DNA from: an uncultured Paraprevotella sp.
GTDB lineage: Bacteria; Bacteroidota; Bacteroidia; Bacteroidales; Bacteroidaceae
Length of the DNA stretch: 15,916 nt
Direction of reading: 5' to 3'
NCBI GenBank assembly: GCA_900770805.1
Contig: CAAGLP010000125.1
Span: 1 to 15,916, forward strand
Made by a program: the position numbers and the translations under genes. Of the stretch, positions 13,594 through 15,916 are shown one piece after another. The notes below the pieces were generated by a model. That model ran no database searches, had not been told where the DNA came from, and was given only the letters and a program-made list of their open reading frames with translations. Positions within the stretch are counted from its first letter, which is position 1; every line of letters begins with the position of its first letter.

Positions 13594-14259
13594 TTATATG
13601 TTGATGCCGAATTTTGGGAGCAGTGCCCAGATAAAACCTATTAATCCGGCAATGATTACTATGCTTCCTATTGTACGGTTTATCCTGCAGATGGTGCTTA
13701 CCTGGAACTTGTTCCTGATTTTGTCTATGCCGTATGTCAGGCAGAACCACCACAGCAGTGCTCCTCCGAATATGGCTATGTATCCAATTCCCTGTTCCAG
13801 ATAGTGTTCGGGTACAACGAATTCGAATCGTGCCATCAGCGCAATAAAGAGCAGGATGATGAGGGGGTTGGAAAAGGTTACCAGGAATCCGGTAATGGCG
13901 TTGTGCATCAACGAACCCTTGTTGGGGTTCGTGGGGCGCAGGTTCTGTGTGTGGTTGCTTAAATATGTATATATGCCAAACAGCATGAGCAATATTCCGC
14001 CAAAGACCTTGAACCAGAACATATTCTCAGGTTTTTCGATAAAGTCCATAACGAAACTCATGCCCAGAATGGAAAGGGCGGCATATATGATATCCGATGC
14101 AGCGGCACCTACACCAGTGGCCAGACCAAACCAACGTCCCTTGTTCAGTGTGCGCTGTACGGTCAGTACGCCAACAGGTCCCATGGGGGCACTTGCCAGA
14201 ATGCCAACGATGAGGCCTTTGAATATCAAATCTAATGTACTAACAGGTTCTATCCACAT
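13594..14259 (-). CDS. LysE/RhtB-family amino-acid exporter
   Basis: The 221-residue product is an inner-membrane protein with about six hydrophobic helices. It opens with a helix and the family's conserved GILASAPMGPVGVLTVQRTL segment, followed by GLATGVGAAASDIIYA, then the FSNPLIILLFIALM helix and a final helix ending IGFIWALLPKFG. Such proteins usually export lysine, homoserine, threonine or related small molecules; the substrate cannot be read here. I prefer the ATG at 14259: an in-frame ATG at 14304 adds a lysine-rich segment before the first helix and lies in the A/T-rich divergent promoter zone. It diverges from the ROK kinase gene and precedes DUF4924 by 21 bases. Confidence 0.87.
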   Translation of the reverse strand: MWIEPVSTLDLIFKGLIVGILASAPMGPVGVLTVQRTLNKGRWFGLATGVGAAASDIIYAALSILGMSFVMDFIEKPENMFWFKVFGGILLMLFGIYTYLSNHTQNLRPTNPNKGSLMHNAITGFLVTFSNPLIILLFIALMARFEFVVPEHYLEQGIGYIAIFGGALLWWFCLTYGIDKIRNKFQVSTICRINRTIGSIVIIAGLIGFIWALLPKFGINI

Positions 14260-14394
14260 AATATGCTTGCAAATTACGGACTTTTTTTTCATTTTAACAT
14301 ACATTTATAATTAAAAAATGCCCTTTATTGCAAAATAAGTGCTAACTTTGCCCATACAGCATAAACAAATAACCATTAAATCATATATTATATC
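14260..14394. promoter_or_regulatory. Divergent promoter region of the LysE and ROK genes
   Basis: On the plus strand TAACTTTG (14343-14350) is a full -7 box 44 bases before the ROK ATG, with an A-rich leader between. No clear -33 TTTG is present. On the minus strand GTAATTTG (14277-14270) is a weak -7 candidate that would put the LysE transcript start within a few bases of its ATG at 14259. The middle holds a run of eight T and is strongly A/T-rich. Confidence 0.5.
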
Positions 14395-15351
14395 ATGAGT
14401 CAAAAACCTTATGTTATCGGATTGGACCTGGGTGGTACCAATTCAGTTTTCGGCATCGTCGACAAGAATGCAAAGATTGTAAAGTCTGTTTCCATCCCTA
14501 CCGCAGGTCATGGCACGGCAGAAAAGTATGTTAGCGCATGTGTCGAGGCTTTGAAACCTCTGATTGATGAAGTTGGTGGTATAGAGAAGATTAAGGCTAT
14601 GGGTATCGGCGCTCCCAACGGCAACTACTATTCCGGTTGCATCGAGGACGCTCCCAATCTGGAATGGAGAGGCAATATCCCCTTGGTAAAGATGTTCCAG
14701 GAGGCATTGGGCATTCCCGTAGTGCTGACCAACGACGCCAATGCAGCAGCCATCGGCGAAATGGCATATGGTGCAGCTCGTGGCATGAAGAACTTCATCG
14801 AGATCACCCTGGGTACCGGTGTTGGTAGCGGTGTTGTTGTAAACGGTCAGTTGGTTTACGGTCATGATGGTTTCGCAGGCGAGCTCGGTCATGTTATCGT
14901 GGAGAAGAACGGTCGTGAGTGCGGTTGCGGTCGCCGTGGCTGTCTGGAGTGCTACTGCTCTGGTACAGGTATTGCACGCAGTGCTATCGAAAAGTTGGCC
15001 GTTAGCCGTCGTCCCTCTTCCTTGAGAGACATCCTGAGTTCAAAATTGGAGGCCAAGGACGTATCCATTGCAGCTTCCAACGGTGACGAGTTGGCACTGG
15101 AGATTCTTGCCGACACAGGTCGTCGTCTTGGCGAGGCTTGTGCAAACTTTGCACCCTTCTCCAGCCCCGAGGCATTCATCTTCTTCGGTGGTCCCACAAA
15201 GGCTGGCGAGTTGCTGATGGCTCATGTTCGCAAGGCATACGACGAGAATGTTCTCTTCGTTTACAAGGGCAAGGCCAAGATTCTGCTCAGCGAGCTGGAT
15301 GGTGCCAGTGCAGCCGTACTCGGTGCCAGCGCTCTCGGTTGGGAAATGTAA
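14395..15351 (+). CDS. ROK-family sugar kinase (probable glucokinase)
   Basis: The 318-residue cytoplasmic protein should phosphorylate glucose or another hexose with ATP. ROK features are clear: phosphate motif DLGGTN (11-16), the catalytic Asp in TNDANAA (112-118, D114), the second phosphate loop LGTGVGSG (139-146), ELGH (163-166) and the zinc site CGCGRRGCLE (176-185, Cys176, 178, 183 with His166). There is no N-terminal helix-turn-helix, so it is an enzyme rather than a NagC/XylR-type repressor. It has its own promoter and ends in a hairpin. The sugar specificity is not fixed by these motifs; N-acetylmannosamine or allose kinases look similar. Confidence 0.92.
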   Translation: MSQKPYVIGLDLGGTNSVFGIVDKNAKIVKSVSIPTAGHGTAEKYVSACVEALKPLIDEVGGIEKIKAMGIGAPNGNYYSGCIEDAPNLEWRGNIPLVKMFQEALGIPVVLTNDANAAAIGEMAYGAARGMKNFIEITLGTGVGSGVVVNGQLVYGHDGFAGELGHVIVEKNGRECGCGRRGCLECYCSGTGIARSAIEKLAVSRRPSSLRDILSSKLEAKDVSIAASNGDELALEILADTGRRLGEACANFAPFSSPEAFIFFGGPTKAGELLMAHVRKAYDENVLFVYKGKAKILLSELDGASAAVLGASALGWEM

Positions 15352-15369
15352 TTCCGCACATTGAATCAT

Positions 15370-15407
15370 ATAATAGGGGCGCATCCCATGGGGTGCGTCC
15401 CTATTAT
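15370..15407. terminator. Bidirectional hairpin between the ROK and HU-like genes
   Basis: ATAATAGGGGCGCA (15370-15383) pairs with TGCGTCCCTATTAT (15394-15407) along 14 bp with one G-U pair. The loop region is centred on the CCCATGGG palindrome. There is no separate T-run, but the stem base is A/T-rich on both sides, and the two flanking genes converge here, so it probably ends both transcripts. Confidence 0.75.
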
Positions 15408-15416
15408 CGTTTCTGC

Positions 15417-15916
15417 TTACTCCAGGCTGCCTTCGCCGCCGTTCTCGCCATCGTCCTCACCCTCGTCGGGGTCGGGAGTGGGTTCGGAACCCGGCTGATT
15501 GGTGGCCATCTTGTTGAGCAGTTCCTTCTCGGCCTTGCGGGCCTCGGCCTGAGCCTCGCGAGTACCCACGTAGGTGAAGGTGGCCTCGTTGATGAGCGAC
15601 TTGAACTGGGTGCTGGGGCTCCAGCGCACGTTCACATCCTTGATCAGGGCTGTGGAGAAGGCCTCTGCATTGTCGGCAGCTTCTGCCTTCAGCGTCACGT
15701 AGAAGGTACCCAGGTCGCCCAGGTTCACACGGTTGCCCAAGAGCAACTGCTCGCGGATGCAATCCACCAACTGGGTGGCAACAGCTATGATGTCGCCCTT
15801 GTGGTACTTGCTGCCATGCGAAGCCATGTGCTGGGCCATAGGCTTCATGTCGAGGTTTTGCGCATACCGCGCCACGGGGAAAGTCTTGTTTCCCATCTCT
15901 GGTTCACCAGGCTGTA
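15417..15916 (-). CDS. HU-like DNA-binding protein with acidic tail (partial at window end)
   Basis: Reading leftward the frame is open to the window edge. An ATG at 15896 gives 159 residues, but homologues I recall carry about 10-15 residues before this point and the frame continues through codons for Gln-Pro-Gly-Glu-Pro-Glu, so the true start is probably outside. The HU/IHF-type core is seen in a helix region GDIIAVATQLVDCIREQLL, followed by NRVNLGDLGTF (strand-turn, with the G-D-L-G-T-F motif) and the arm-like DVNVRWSPS segment. This fits the Bacteroidetes HU-HIG-like group. After a charged helix the protein ends in about 25 residues rich in Asp, Glu, Gly and Pro. The family is secure; its target and role are not known. 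Confidence 0.85.
   Translation of the reverse strand, partial: QPGEPEMGNKTFPVARYAQNLDMKPMAQHMASHGSKYHKGDIIAVATQLVDCIREQLLLGNRVNLGDLGTFYVTLKAEAADNAEAFSTALIKDVNVRWSPSTQFKSLINEATFTYVGTREAQAEARKAEKELLNKMATNQPGSEPTPDPDEGEDDGENGGEGSLE

Noticed and set aside
1..15916. CRISPR array, insertion sequence, prophage or toxin-antitoxin pair
   Set aside because: No regularly spaced direct repeats, transposase, integrase or typical small paired genes were seen; the long frames are assigned to known families.

Overview
This window reads as a stretch of ordinary chromosome from a Bacteroidales bacterium, probably Prevotella/Segatella-like. The genus is inferred; the order is well supported. Supporting signs are Bacteroidetes-style promoters (TAnnTTTG -7 boxes, A-rich leaders, no Shine-Dalgarno sequences), families typical of the group (DUF4924, a HU-like DNA-binding protein, an anaerobic sulfatase-maturase, DUF2007), and the gene order prmC-recX-pyrE-SRPBCC-argH. 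Every long intact frame is assignable to a family. I see no transposase, integrase, phage module, CRISPR array or obvious defence cassette.

Region 1 (1-5041). ribD (riboflavin synthesis, cut by the window start) runs leftward and diverges from a rightward series: prmC, recX, pyrE, a small SRPBCC-fold protein, argH and a four-cysteine lipoprotein. prmC and recX overlap. pyrE has its own promoter. A strong hairpin sits directly in front of argH. The lipoprotein follows argH by 11 bases.

Region 2 (5042-7614). A tRNA-Lys(UUU) gene has its own promoter and a near-perfect intrinsic terminator. A leftward pair follows: a long-chain acyl-CoA synthetase and a DUF2007 protein, 7 bases apart.

Region 3 (7569-8851). 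A single rightward gene encodes an anaerobic sulfatase-maturating radical SAM enzyme. No sulfatase gene is in view.

Region 4 (8852-14259). Five leftward genes could form one long unit: a LysE-type exporter, DUF4924, peptide release factor 3 (prfC), a Sua5/YrdC/YciO protein (tRNA t6A synthesis) and a ClC anion transporter with CBS domains. A GC-rich palindrome with a short direct repeat lies between prfC and the Sua5 gene.

Region 5 (14260-15916). A ROK-family sugar kinase diverges from the LysE gene and ends at a 14-bp-stem hairpin. That hairpin also separates it from a convergent HU-like protein with an acidic tail, cut by the window end.

I found no clear undescribed multi-gene system. The best leads are local: a consensus promoter that would make prmC leaderless, a lipoprotein whose C-terminus looks like a Rieske fold with cysteines in place of the histidine ligands, the hairpin abutting argH, the composite repeat near 11282-11355, a ClC with altered filter and proton-path residues, and an enlarged loop in RibD.
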